DNA from: Candidatus Omnitrophota bacterium
Lineage (GTDB): Bacteria > Omnitrophota > Gorgyraeia > Gygaellales > Profunditerraquicolaceae
Length of the DNA stretch: 10,021 bases
Reading direction: 5' to 3'
Assembly: GCA_023228185.1 (NCBI GenBank)
Contig: JALOBQ010000026.1
Location: 1 to 10,021, forward strand
Shown here: piece by piece, positions 1-7,067 of the stretch
Numbering within the stretch: the first letter of the stretch is position 1
How the letters are laid out: every line of letters begins with the position of its first letter
Made by a program: the position numbers and the translations under genes
Notes under the pieces: generated by a model
What the model saw: the letters and a program-made list of their open reading frames with translations, nothing else
The model's database searches: none
Told to the model about the DNA's origin: nothing

Positions 1-318
1 CATAAACCGGTGGTTGCCAGCGGAGTTTTCAATATTAAACAACTTGCCGCGCTGGCTAAGAAGGCAAAAATTTTTATTACCGCTGACAGCGGGCCGTTGC
101 ATATTGCTAACGCCGTAGGCGCCAGGATTATCGCTCTTTTTGGCCCGACATCTCCGGAAATCACCGGGCCGTATCCGCCGGGTAACGCGGTAATCTTGCA
201 GAAAAATGTTGGTTGCTTGATTCCCTGCTATAAGGTGCGCTGTAATGATAACCGCTGTATGAAGATGATTACTTCGGATGATGTCTTGAGCGCGGTTAAA
301 AACATAAAACTCAAATGA
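1..318 (+). CDS. GT9 glycosyltransferase (heptosyltransferase-like), C-terminal part only
   Basis: The reading frame is open from the first base, so the start lies upstream of the window; the GTG at 10 is internal, not a start. The visible 105 residues are the C-terminal nucleotide-sugar-binding half of a GT9 enzyme: a QLAALAKKAKIFI helix/strand, then the family hallmark ADSGPLHIANAVG and ALFGPTSPEITGPYPP. In characterised members (WaaC, WaaF) this half binds ADP-heptose, and the enzyme adds heptose to the LPS core at the cytoplasmic face of the inner membrane. Near the C-terminus is a four-cysteine cluster (C-x3-C-x4-C-x4-C, bases 214-258). The stop overlaps the next start as ATGA, implying translational coupling with the following double GT9. 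The family call is firm. Donor and acceptor are inferred from the neighbouring heptose and Kdo genes, not seen. Confidence 0.88.
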   Translation, partial: HKPVVASGVFNIKQLAALAKKAKIFITADSGPLHIANAVGARIIALFGPTSPEITGPYPPGNAVILQKNVGCLIPCYKVRCNDNRCMKMITSDDVLSAVKNIKLK

Positions 319-2324
319 AAATACTTTTTATAACTTTAAGTAATATCGGCGATTGCCTGCTTACTTTACCGGTTTTAGATTGCCTGAAAGGCAAATTTCC
401 GCAAGCCGAGATCACTTGTCTTGTGCCTGTGCGGCCCCAGGAGATCTTTCAGGATAATCCGGCGGTAACAAGCGTGATTGTTTATGATAAAAAAAGCAGT
501 ATTAAGGAAAAAATAAGGTTATTTTTCCGTTTAAGCAAAGAGAATTTTGATCTGGTGGTTGACCTGCGCAATAGTTTCTTGGGCGCAGTGCTGCCGGCAA
601 AAAAGCGCAGTTTCTCACTTAAATTTTTTCCACCCGGCCTGCAACATATGCGGCTTAAACATTTATTCCGCGCCGGCTATTCTTTGTCCGACGCCTTGCA
701 TAAGACTAAGACTTTTCAGGCGCGTAAGGTGGATGAAGAACATATTGATAAATTACTCGCTTCTTGTCAGCTGAATTCAAATAATCGTTTGATCGCGCTT
801 TGCCCCGGAGCGCGCAGCCATATCAAGCGCTGGAACAAAGATAAATTCGTCGAGCTTTGCAAAAAACTGCTTGGCGATGGGTATCAAATCATTCTTGTTG
901 GCGATAAAATGGACGCGCCAATCTGTCATTATATTCAGGATGCCTCTGGAGAAGGGGTGTTTAATTTTTGCGGCCAAACTAATATCCGCCAGTTAGCCGC
1001 GCTGCTGGAAAAAGTGAAGCTTTTAATTTCCAATGACAGCGCCGCCGCGCATTTAGCCAGTTACCTGGATAAACCGGTTTTAGTGATCTTTGGGCCGACT
1101 GATGACAGTCAATATGGGCCATGGTCATCAAGATGCGCGGTAGCCAAGAAAGAAATTTTTTGCCGCCCGTGCGAAAAAGCGCAGTGCCATTTTAATTCAT
1201 TGGCTTGTATGGAGCTGGTTAAAACAGAGGATGTGTTAAAGCAGGCGAAGGCGTTACTTGCGCCGGATGCCTGTTTAGTTTGCGCCGCGGTAAAAGCGCC
1301 TTTTAAGCGCATCCTGGTTTGCCGCACTGACCGGTTAGGAGATGTTTTGTTATCCACTCCGGTAATTTCGGCGTTAAGGCGGCAATATCCTAACGCTTAT
1401 ATAGCGATGTTGGTTTCCGGAGGCGTCAAAGAAGCGCTTGAGGCAAATCAAGACCTCGATCGATTATTTATTCTGGATAAAGGCGCTAAAGATAGAAGCC
1501 TGGCAGAAAGCTTTTCTTTGATTGGCGAGATCAAAAAAGAAAAATTCGATCTGGCAATAATTTTACATCCTACTATCCGGGTGCATCTGATTGTTTTTCT
1601 TGCCGGGGTAACGAAAAGATTAGGTTATAGCCGCAAAGCTCCGTTTTTACTGACTGACCGAATCGCGCATCTTAAACAGGAAGGCTCAAAACATGAATCA
1701 GAATATGCTTTGGATATGGTCAGGTATTTAGGTATCTTGCCGGTTGATAAAAAATTGACTTTTGAAGTGGCGCCAAAATTTGAAAAATATATCGAGCAGT
1801 TATTTCATCAAGAAGGTTTGGCGGCAGAGGATAAACTTTTAGCTATTCATCCGGCGGCAAGTTGCGCCTCTAAAATTTGGCCGGCGGAAAGATTTGCGTT
1901 GGTTGCTGATAAATTGGCTGATCGATATGGTTTTAAGGTATTGATTTTTGCCTCTGCCAAAGATAAAAAAATCGCCCAGGCAGTGCAGGAAAATATGCGT
2001 CATCAGCCGATTAACCTGGCAGGTAAAACCAGCGTGGGAGAACTTGCCGCGGCGATAAAAAGATGCCAACTTTTTATCTCTAATGATTCCGGGCCTGTGC
2101 ATTTGGCTTGCGCGCTAGGAGTGCCGGTGATTGTTATTTTCGGAAGAAAACAGCCTGGATTAAGCCCGCGCAGGTGGGGGCCGCTGGGAATAAAAGACAA
2201 GATTTTACATGGACAGGCAAATTGCGATATTTGCCTGGCGCATAATTGTAAGAATGATTTTGCCTGTCTTAAATCGATAGGCGTTGAGGATGTTCTAAAA
2301 GCAGCTGAACAAATCTATGCGTAA
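315..2324 (+). CDS. Double-domain GT9 glycosyltransferase (two heptosyltransferase-like modules fused)
   Basis: This 669-residue protein is about twice the usual GT9 length and contains two whole GT9 modules. Module 1 (about 1-315) begins with LSNIGDCLLTLP, where D13 matches the catalytic Asp13 of WaaC, then has PGARSHIKRW (K171) and NDSAAAHLASYLDKP (240-254) leading into IFGPTDD. Module 2 (about 329-669) restarts with RTDRLGDVLLSTP (D343), then HPAASCASKIW (K520) and NDSGPVHLACALGVP (590-604) leading into IFGRKQPGLSPRRWGP. A short linker near 316-328 joins them. Each module ends in a four-cysteine cluster (C283, C286, C291, C298; C637, C640, C645, C651). No signal peptide or membrane span is evident, which fits a peripheral cytoplasmic enzyme. 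Both modules keep the expected catalytic residues, so two successive sugar transfers are plausible but inferred. Donor is probably ADP-heptose by context. The start overlaps the upstream gene by 4 bases; the end overlaps the next gene by 8. Confidence 0.9.
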   Translation: MKILFITLSNIGDCLLTLPVLDCLKGKFPQAEITCLVPVRPQEIFQDNPAVTSVIVYDKKSSIKEKIRLFFRLSKENFDLVVDLRNSFLGAVLPAKKRSFSLKFFPPGLQHMRLKHLFRAGYSLSDALHKTKTFQARKVDEEHIDKLLASCQLNSNNRLIALCPGARSHIKRWNKDKFVELCKKLLGDGYQIILVGDKMDAPICHYIQDASGEGVFNFCGQTNIRQLAALLEKVKLLISNDSAAAHLASYLDKPVLVIFGPTDDSQYGPWSSRCAVAKKEIFCRPCEKAQCHFNSLACMELVKTEDVLKQAKALLAPDACLVCAAVKAPFKRILVCRTDRLGDVLLSTPVISALRRQYPNAYIAMLVSGGVKEALEANQDLDRLFILDKGAKDRSLAESFSLIGEIKKEKFDLAIILHPTIRVHLIVFLAGVTKRLGYSRKAPFLLTDRIAHLKQEGSKHESEYALDMVRYLGILPVDKKLTFEVAPKFEKYIEQLFHQEGLAAEDKLLAIHPAASCASKIWPAERFALVADKLADRYGFKVLIFASAKDKKIAQAVQENMRHQPINLAGKTSVGELAAAIKRCQLFISNDSGPVHLACALGVPVIVIFGRKQPGLSPRRWGPLGIKDKILHGQANCDICLAHNCKNDFACLKSIGVEDVLKAAEQIYA

Positions 2325-3333
2325 AATATCATTTTGGAGTTTACTAATTATAGTTTTCTCATTAAGCGGCACTCTTTCTGCCGCTGATTATAATCTTGGG
2401 GCGCCGATAAATGATAGCGATGATTTAAGACGCCAGGATGATGATTTTAAAAAAACCCGCGAAATATTAGAGCAATCCAAAGAGGATGTAAAATCCGTCG
2501 ATCAGCTTATCCGCCGGGATCGTTACCAGGAAAAGGTCATGCGGGCTCAGCTAAAAGAAGAAGAATTTGAGGCGGCGCAGGCCAGGCAGGAAGCGGGAAA
2601 ACAGCTTTTAGGCGAAAGTTCAACTTTATCGAACAAGAGCAGCCTTTCCGACATTATCTTTTTCCTATTCGTTAAATACGGTTTATATCTGTTAATTATT
2701 TTTTGCGCTTGGGCGTTTTATTATTTTGGTTTACAAATGCCTAAGAGAAAACAGCTCGAGGAAGAAGAACTTAGCTTTGGCTGGCCTCAAAGCAGCCTTT
2801 TGGCAGTAGTTAACCACTGGAGATTCACCAAAGAGGAATATAAAATTTATCAGGATAAACTCGTATTTTTATCCGGAGTAGAAAAGCCGGAGATTCAGTT
2901 ATCTGAATTCCAAAAACATTTTGTTGACGATTTGGCTTCAACGGAAATACTTTTTCAAGAAGCGTTGATCAGGAAATTGAATAAAGAAAATGATTTTAAA
3001 GCGCGCGTAAGCGATTATAAATTTTATTTGAAGAAAGTGCTTAACGATAGCGCGTTTTTAGAGGTATTGAATAAGTATCAAGCCGCTTTTAAACCCGCTG
3101 TTGGCCAGAGCGTCAGCTATGTTACTTATTACCGCGATTTTTTAAGCCTTTTGATGCTGCTTAACCAAAAAGATGAGAAGGTTCTATTCGAATTATACGC
3201 CAAATTTTTGTTGATCGATAAACTTGCTTCTTTGTTTGAAAAGGGGGTTAGCGCGCCGGATAGAATACAATTGGAATTTGACAAAATTATTGATAATTTT
3301 AAGAAGCAAAACAAAGTTTTACTGAGTAAGTGA
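2317..3333 (+). CDS. Unknown single-span membrane protein with SurA/PpiC-N-like C-terminal region
   Basis: I do not recognise this 338-residue protein as a named family. Residues 1-22 look like a signal peptide (MRKISF, hydrophobic LLIIVFSLSG, possible cleavage after TLSA). Residues 24-108 are strongly charged, Glu/Lys/Arg/Gln-rich and probably a coiled coil. Residues 112-138 form one strong membrane span (DIIFFLF to AWAFYYFG) followed by PKRKQ, so the positive-inside rule puts the rest in the cytoplasm. Residues 160-255 (LLAVVNHWRFTKEEY, then ILFQEALIRKLNKENDFKAR) resemble the N-terminal helical chaperone region of SurA/PpiC/PpiD proteins, where VNG-x-IT-x-EE and L-x-QEA-x-x-x-G patterns recur. 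No parvulin isomerase domain follows. That resemblance is by eye and tentative. The start overlaps the GT9 stop by 8 bases, suggesting coupling. A role in envelope assembly is a guess from context. Confidence 0.8.
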   Translation: MRKISFWSLLIIVFSLSGTLSAADYNLGAPINDSDDLRRQDDDFKKTREILEQSKEDVKSVDQLIRRDRYQEKVMRAQLKEEEFEAAQARQEAGKQLLGESSTLSNKSSLSDIIFFLFVKYGLYLLIIFCAWAFYYFGLQMPKRKQLEEEELSFGWPQSSLLAVVNHWRFTKEEYKIYQDKLVFLSGVEKPEIQLSEFQKHFVDDLASTEILFQEALIRKLNKENDFKARVSDYKFYLKKVLNDSAFLEVLNKYQAAFKPAVGQSVSYVTYYRDFLSLLMLLNQKDEKVLFELYAKFLLIDKLASLFEKGVSAPDRIQLEFDKIIDNFKKQNKVLLSK

Positions 3334-3358
3334 GCTTGAAAGCCTGAAAGATTTACAG

Positions 3359-3386
3359 TTGATTTAACGTATAATTGTGTTACAAT
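3359..3386 (+). promoter_or_regulatory. Candidate sigma-70 promoter upstream of hldE1
   Basis: A -35-like TTGATT (3359-3364, 4 of 6 consensus bases) is followed after a 16-base spacer by a -10-like TACAAT (3381-3386, 5 of 6). TGT directly precedes the -10 box, giving an extended -10. It lies in the longest gene-free stretch of the window, about 95 bases before the hldE1 start, leaving a leader of roughly 90 bases. This is the best place for a promoter serving the heptose/Kdo/LPS-transport genes. AT-rich spacers produce chance matches, so it remains a prediction. Confidence 0.45.
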
Positions 3387-3390
3387 TATA
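3370..3390. repeat. Perfect 9-bp inverted repeat, operator-like
   Basis: TATAATTGT (3370-3378) and ACAATTATA (3382-3390) are exact reverse complements separated by GTT. The repeat covers the predicted -10 box, a classic place for a repressor site. Its TTGT-GTT-ACAA core fits the loose T-N-GT-N3-AC-N-A pattern known for FadR-type GntR regulators, though other dimeric regulators also use such palindromes. The stem is almost all A/T with no following T-run, so it is not a convincing terminator. Confidence 0.45.
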
Positions 3391-3473
3391 TCTTCCTATG
3401 GTCAATATCAATAAGATTATTGTGTTATCAGGTACCATGAAATTATACTGCCGTTTTTAGCGCAAAGCGTAAT

Positions 3474-3477
3474 GGAG
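3474..3477 (+). promoter_or_regulatory. Ribosome binding site of hldE1
   Basis: GGAG lies 5 bases before the ATG at 3483, within TGGAGAAAGT. It supports that ATG as the start of the first gene after the 149-base gap, and independent ribosome entry there rather than coupling to the upstream gene. Confidence 0.65.
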
Positions 3478-3482
3478 AAAGT

Positions 3483-4499
3483 ATGAAAAACCTGCAGAAA
3501 ATAATCCACAATTTTCATAAAGCAAGAGTTCTTGTTATCGGCGACCTGATCCTGGACCAGTATATTTGGGGGGATGTAGAGAGGATTTCTCCTGAGGCGC
3601 CTGTGCCAGTAGTGCGCGCGAGCAGAAGAAATTATGTCCCTGGCGGCGCGGCGAATGTTGCTCATAATATCAGCGCTTTAGGGGCGAAGGCTGTTCTCTG
3701 CGGTGTATTGGGTAATAGCCAAGATCCTGCCACGGAAAAGTTTAAATTTGAGGCTAAAAAGCTGGGGATAGATATAGGCGGCGTATTTTTTGAGGAAAAT
3801 AGGCGGACAACTTTAAAGACAAGGATTATCGCCGGGCACCAGCAAGTAGTTAGGGTTGATTGGGAAGATGTGCATGATATTCCTAAACGCCTGAAGAATA
3901 GTTTGACCGGGTATCTTGATGGTAATATAAAAAAGTTTGATGCTGTTATTATCGAAGATTATGGTAAAGGCCTTTTGGACCGGGAATTAATCAGAAATAT
4001 CATTAAAACCGTAAATGATTCCGGGAAGATAGTGACTGTTGACCCTAAAGAGAATAATTTTGATTGTTATAAGTATGCGACATGCATTACCCCTAACCGT
4101 AAAGAAGCGCAAAATGCCATCAGGTTCCTGAAAATGAATGATCGGGGAGATTTATTCAAGGTTTATAAAGAGACTTTATTTACAGACACTGATATAGCTA
4201 AAGCAGGTGAGGAAATATTAAGATACTTGCACCTAGATAGTTTTTTAGTTACTTTGGGTGAAAATGGAATGTGGTTATTTGAACGAGGCAAGAGCAAACA
4301 TATTCCTACTGTAGCACAAGAAGTGTTTGATGTTTCTGGCGCCGGAGACACGGTGATCAGTGTTTTTACTTTAGCTCTCTGCGCGGCTGCCTCGAAACTT
4401 GAGGCAGCTCATATTGCTAATTATGCCGCCGGTATTGTGGTAGGTAAAGTCGGCACGGCAGTGACTAATCGTGAAGAGCTTTTGGAAAGGATTTGTTAA
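3483..4499 (+). CDS. hldE1: D-glycero-beta-D-manno-heptose-7-phosphate kinase (kinase-only HldE/RfaE1)
   Basis: This PfkB/ribokinase-family sugar kinase phosphorylates D-glycero-D-manno-heptose 7-phosphate at O-1 with ATP, an early cytoplasmic step towards ADP-heptose for the LPS core. ISPEAPVPVV (35-44) is diagnostic of HldE-type kinases. Other landmarks are the sugar-binding PGGAANVAHN (53-62), EDYGKGLL (158-165), TPNRKEA (203-209) and the anion-hole/catalytic signature DVSGAGDT (283-290), with D289 as the catalytic base. The usual Thr in this signature is Ser here. At 338 residues it ends after the kinase domain; the C-terminal adenylyltransferase half of bifunctional enterobacterial HldE is absent, so a separate HldC/RfaE2 is expected elsewhere. 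GmhA, GmhB and HldD are also not in the window. It follows a promoter-like gap and lies one base before kdsB. Confidence 0.9.
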   Translation: MKNLQKIIHNFHKARVLVIGDLILDQYIWGDVERISPEAPVPVVRASRRNYVPGGAANVAHNISALGAKAVLCGVLGNSQDPATEKFKFEAKKLGIDIGGVFFEENRRTTLKTRIIAGHQQVVRVDWEDVHDIPKRLKNSLTGYLDGNIKKFDAVIIEDYGKGLLDRELIRNIIKTVNDSGKIVTVDPKENNFDCYKYATCITPNRKEAQNAIRFLKMNDRGDLFKVYKETLFTDTDIAKAGEEILRYLHLDSFLVTLGENGMWLFERGKSKHIPTVAQEVFDVSGAGDTVISVFTLALCAAASKLEAAHIANYAAGIVVGKVGTAVTNREELLERIC

Positions 4500-4500
4500 G

Positions 4501-5235
4501 ATGGATGTAATTGGAGTGATCCCGGCAAGGTATTCATCAACAAGGTTCGCGGCTAAAGTTTTGGCTCCACTTGCGGGGAAACCGATGATCCAGCATGTTT
4601 GGGAAAGGGCTAAACAAAGCAAAGTTTTAGACGATCTGATTATTGCTTGTGACAATGAATTAGTCGAGGCAGCGGCGCTTGAATTTGGCGCCAAAGTAGT
4701 GATGACTTCCAAACAACATACTTGCGGCAGCGATAGGATATCGGAAGTAGTTAATCCTTTGGACGTAAAGATCGTAGTAAATATCCAGGCTGATGAGCCG
4801 TTAATCCATCCGATGATGATTGACAGCGTGGCGCGGGCTATTTTAGAAGATAGTTCCGTGAATATGGCTACGATCAAAAAAAGAATTACTGATCCTATTT
4901 TACTTAGTGATCCCAACGTAGTCAAGGTAGTTACGGATAAAAATGATTTCGCGCTTTATTTTTCGCGCGCTTTGATCCCCTATTTGGCGCTTGGCTCGAT
5001 AGCTGCGCCTGTTTACTATAAACATATCGGCCTTTATGCTTATACTAAAGATTTTCTTTTTACTTATAAAAATATTCCTGTTTCAGATTTAGAGAAGATC
5101 GAAAAGCTTGAACAACTCAGGGTTTTGGAGGCGGGTTTCCGGATCAAAGTAATTGAGACCAAATTTGACACTTTTGGTGTTGATACCCCGGAAGATCTGG
5201 AGAGGTTAAAAAGTTACCTGGAGCGTGGGCAATGA
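4501..5235 (+). CDS. kdsB: 3-deoxy-manno-octulosonate cytidylyltransferase (CMP-Kdo synthetase)
   Basis: KdsB joins CTP and Kdo to give CMP-Kdo, the donor for Kdo transfer to lipid A. The protein has 244 residues, near the usual 245-255. Landmarks are IPARYSSTR (7-15), the metal-binding NIQADEP (94-100, D98), KHIGLYAYTKDF (174-185), EKLEQLRVLEAG (201-212) and FGVDTPEDL (225-233, D228). The ATG at 4501 is chosen because family members start a few residues before VIPARY; an in-frame GTG at 4471 would add ten residues inside hldE1. GGAAAGG lies 10 bases before the start. Oddities: the usual QGDEP is QADEP, and the usual PGK after STR is AAK (17-19). The stop overlaps kdsA by 4 bases. The assignment is secure despite these changes. 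Confidence 0.93.
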   Translation: MDVIGVIPARYSSTRFAAKVLAPLAGKPMIQHVWERAKQSKVLDDLIIACDNELVEAAALEFGAKVVMTSKQHTCGSDRISEVVNPLDVKIVVNIQADEPLIHPMMIDSVARAILEDSSVNMATIKKRITDPILLSDPNVVKVVTDKNDFALYFSRALIPYLALGSIAAPVYYKHIGLYAYTKDFLFTYKNIPVSDLEKIEKLEQLRVLEAGFRIKVIETKFDTFGVDTPEDLERLKSYLERGQ

Positions 5236-6053
5236 TTAACCGCGAGGTGAGCGTGAAAAATATCAAATTCGGCAAGAATCATCCTTTGGTGCTTATCGCC
5301 GGGCCTTGCGCGATTGAATCGGAAAAACTTTGCCTGGAGGCGGCGCGGCGGATCAAAGATATTGCCGCGAAATTTTCCATGCCTTATGTTTTTAAATCCA
5401 GTTACGATAAAGCTAACCGCCTTTCGATAGATTCTTTTCGCGGCCCGGGTATAGAAAAAGGGCTGGATATTTTGCATAAAGTAAAGCAAACATTGAAGGT
5501 TCCGGTTTTAAGCGATGTGCATAACCAAAATGATATCCGGCTTGCCGCGCAGGTTTTGGATATTATTCAGATACCGGCTTTTTTAAGCCGCCAGACGGAT
5601 ATTGTGGTTGAAGCCGCTAAAACCGGTAAAGTAGTCAACATTAAAAAAGGCCAGTTCCTCGCTCCCTGGGATATTTTACCGATTATTAAAAAAGCCGAAT
5701 CCACTGGTAATAGAAAGATCATTATCACCGAACGCGGAGTTAGTTTTGGTTATAATAACCTGGTTACGGATTTCAGAAGCTTAAAGATTATGCGCGATTT
5801 CGGCTATCCGGTAATTTATGACGCCACTCACAGCGTGCAGCTTCCCGGAGGCAAAGGCGTTTCTTCCGGCGGCCAACGTGAATTTGTGCAAGGCTTATCA
5901 CGGGCAGCGGTAGCTTTTGGATGCGATGGTTTATTTTTAGAGGTGCACGCGCATCCGGACAAAGCGCCCTGCGACGGGCCGAATATGATCAGTTTTCAGG
6001 AATTAGAAAAACTGCTTAAAGCAGTCAGATCGATTGAAGAAGTAATAGATTAA
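5232..6053 (+). CDS. kdsA: Kdo-8-phosphate synthase, metal-dependent class
   Basis: KdsA condenses phosphoenolpyruvate with arabinose 5-phosphate to form Kdo 8-phosphate in the cytoplasm. The 273-residue TIM-barrel protein has AGPCAIES (23-30), FKSSYDKANR (54-63), FRGPG (69-73), LSDVH (93-97), TERGVSFGYNNL (166-177), YDATHSVQLPGG (196-207) and HPDKAPCDGPN (241-251). C26, H200, E237 and D248 match the metal ligands Cys11, His185, Glu222 and Asp233 of Aquifex aeolicus KdsA with a constant offset of 15, so this is the metal-dependent class; the metal-independent E. coli enzyme has Asn in place of that Cys. The start overlaps the kdsB stop (ATGA), with GGAG 8 bases upstream. A GTG at 5253 is a less likely alternative start. 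Confidence 0.95.
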   Translation: MINREVSVKNIKFGKNHPLVLIAGPCAIESEKLCLEAARRIKDIAAKFSMPYVFKSSYDKANRLSIDSFRGPGIEKGLDILHKVKQTLKVPVLSDVHNQNDIRLAAQVLDIIQIPAFLSRQTDIVVEAAKTGKVVNIKKGQFLAPWDILPIIKKAESTGNRKIIITERGVSFGYNNLVTDFRSLKIMRDFGYPVIYDATHSVQLPGGKGVSSGGQREFVQGLSRAAVAFGCDGLFLEVHAHPDKAPCDGPNMISFQELEKLLKAVRSIEEVID

Positions 6054-6098
6054 AGGGCATGCCTAAACGCAGATGGGAATATTCTTAAAGGATAAACG

Positions 6099-7067
6099 AT
6101 GAAAATTAATATTATTAAACGGGCGAAAGAAGTTTTAGATATTGAAGCCAAGGCAATTAACCGCTTAAAGGGCCGCATCTCTAAAGAATTCTTGAGAGCT
6201 GTGGAAATATCCTTAAAGTGCCGCGGCAGAGTGATTGTCAGCGGTATGGGAAAAACCGGGATCATCGGCCAAAAATTTTCCGCGACTTTAGCTTCTACCG
6301 GGACGCCGAGTTTATTTTTGCACACCGCCGAGGCGATCCATGGAGACCTGGGAAAAGTAACTGCCGAGGATGTGGTAATTATTCTTTCTAACAGCGGCTC
6401 GACCAGCGAGATGAAACAGTTTTTGCCGATTCTAAAAAAGATTGGCAGTAAAATTATCGCTTTAACAGGCAACACAAAATCGGTTTTAGCTAAATACGCC
6501 AATGTTGTTTTGGATGTCTCCGTAGAAAAAGAGGCTTGCCCCTTGGGCCTGGCTCCTACGGCTTCCACGACAGCGACTTTGGCTTTAGCCGACGCTTTAG
6601 CGGTTTGTTTGCTGGAGATCAAGGGTTTTAAAGAAAAAGATTTTGCTTTTTTCCATCCCGGCGGAGCGTTAGGCCGCAGATTATTGTTAAGAGTTGACGA
6701 TATTATGCGCCGCGGGCAAGGCGCTCCCGTGGTAAAAATGAATGAGAAAGTTTCCGCTGTCTTGCTGAAAATTACCGCTGGCCGCGCGGGTTCGGCGACA
6801 GTGGTGGATAATCAGGGAAAACTCGCTGGTATTTTTACCGACGGAGACTTGCGCAGGAATTTAGAAAGCGATAACCAACTGCCTTTAAGAAAAGTTTCGC
6901 TGGTGATGACTAAAAATCCCACTTTTGTGGATAAAGATATGCTCGCTGCCGAAGCAATGCGTATTTTGCAGGATAAAAGAATTGACGAAATTCCGGTGGT
7001 TGATAAAAATCGCCGGCCAGTAGGGTTATTAGACGTGCAAGATCTGTTGAAGGCTGGATTAGTTTAA
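6099..7067 (+). CDS. kdsD: Arabinose-5-phosphate isomerase (KdsD/KpsF family)
   Basis: The enzyme converts ribulose 5-phosphate to arabinose 5-phosphate, the first committed substrate for Kdo. The 322 residues are typical. An N-terminal SIS domain (about 30-190) carries GMGKTG (49-54), HTAEAIHGDLG (75-85), SNSGST (97-102), the family signature CPLGLAPTAST (147-157) and FHPGG (185-189). K52, E104, E145 and H186 line up with E. coli KdsD Lys59, Glu111, Glu152 and His193 at a constant offset of 7. Two CBS repeats follow (about 200-262 and 266-322), with GIFTDGDLRR (244-253). CBS pairs often bind nucleotides, so allosteric control is possible. AAAGGA lies 6 bases before the ATG, after a 45-base gap from kdsA. 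SIS-only relatives such as GmhA are excluded by the CBS pair. Confidence 0.94.
   Translation: MKINIIKRAKEVLDIEAKAINRLKGRISKEFLRAVEISLKCRGRVIVSGMGKTGIIGQKFSATLASTGTPSLFLHTAEAIHGDLGKVTAEDVVIILSNSGSTSEMKQFLPILKKIGSKIIALTGNTKSVLAKYANVVLDVSVEKEACPLGLAPTASTTATLALADALAVCLLEIKGFKEKDFAFFHPGGALGRRLLLRVDDIMRRGQGAPVVKMNEKVSAVLLKITAGRAGSATVVDNQGKLAGIFTDGDLRRNLESDNQLPLRKVSLVMTKNPTFVDKDMLAAEAMRILQDKRIDEIPVVDKNRRPVGLLDVQDLLKAGLV

Noticed and set aside
3370..3390. The palindrome as a rho-independent terminator for the upstream operon
   Set aside because: The stem is nearly all A/T, the loop is 3 bases and the following TCTTCC is not a T-tract; an operator reading fits better.
3398..3460. Possible 20-codon leader peptide in the gap before hldE1
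   Set aside because: No ribosome binding site precedes either ATG (3398 or 3437), and there is no codon run or attenuator structure to suggest a leader function.
4471..4500. GTG at 4471 as an upstream start of kdsB
   Set aside because: It would add ten residues inside hldE1 that family members lack; ATG 4501 fits the usual KdsB N-terminus.
4371..4925. Long antisense open frame (184 residues) across the hldE1-kdsB junction
   Set aside because: It lies opposite two strongly supported genes, shows no recognisable motif, and its Ser/Ile/Thr-rich composition is typical of a shadow frame.
6059..6088. Nine-codon frame between kdsA and kdsD
   Set aside because: AAAGGG ends only one base before the ATG, too close to act, and the peptide is too short to support.
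6050..6622. Antisense open frame (190 residues) opposite kdsD
   Set aside because: kdsD is confirmed by active-site residues over this span; the reverse frame shows no domain and is explained by codon bias.
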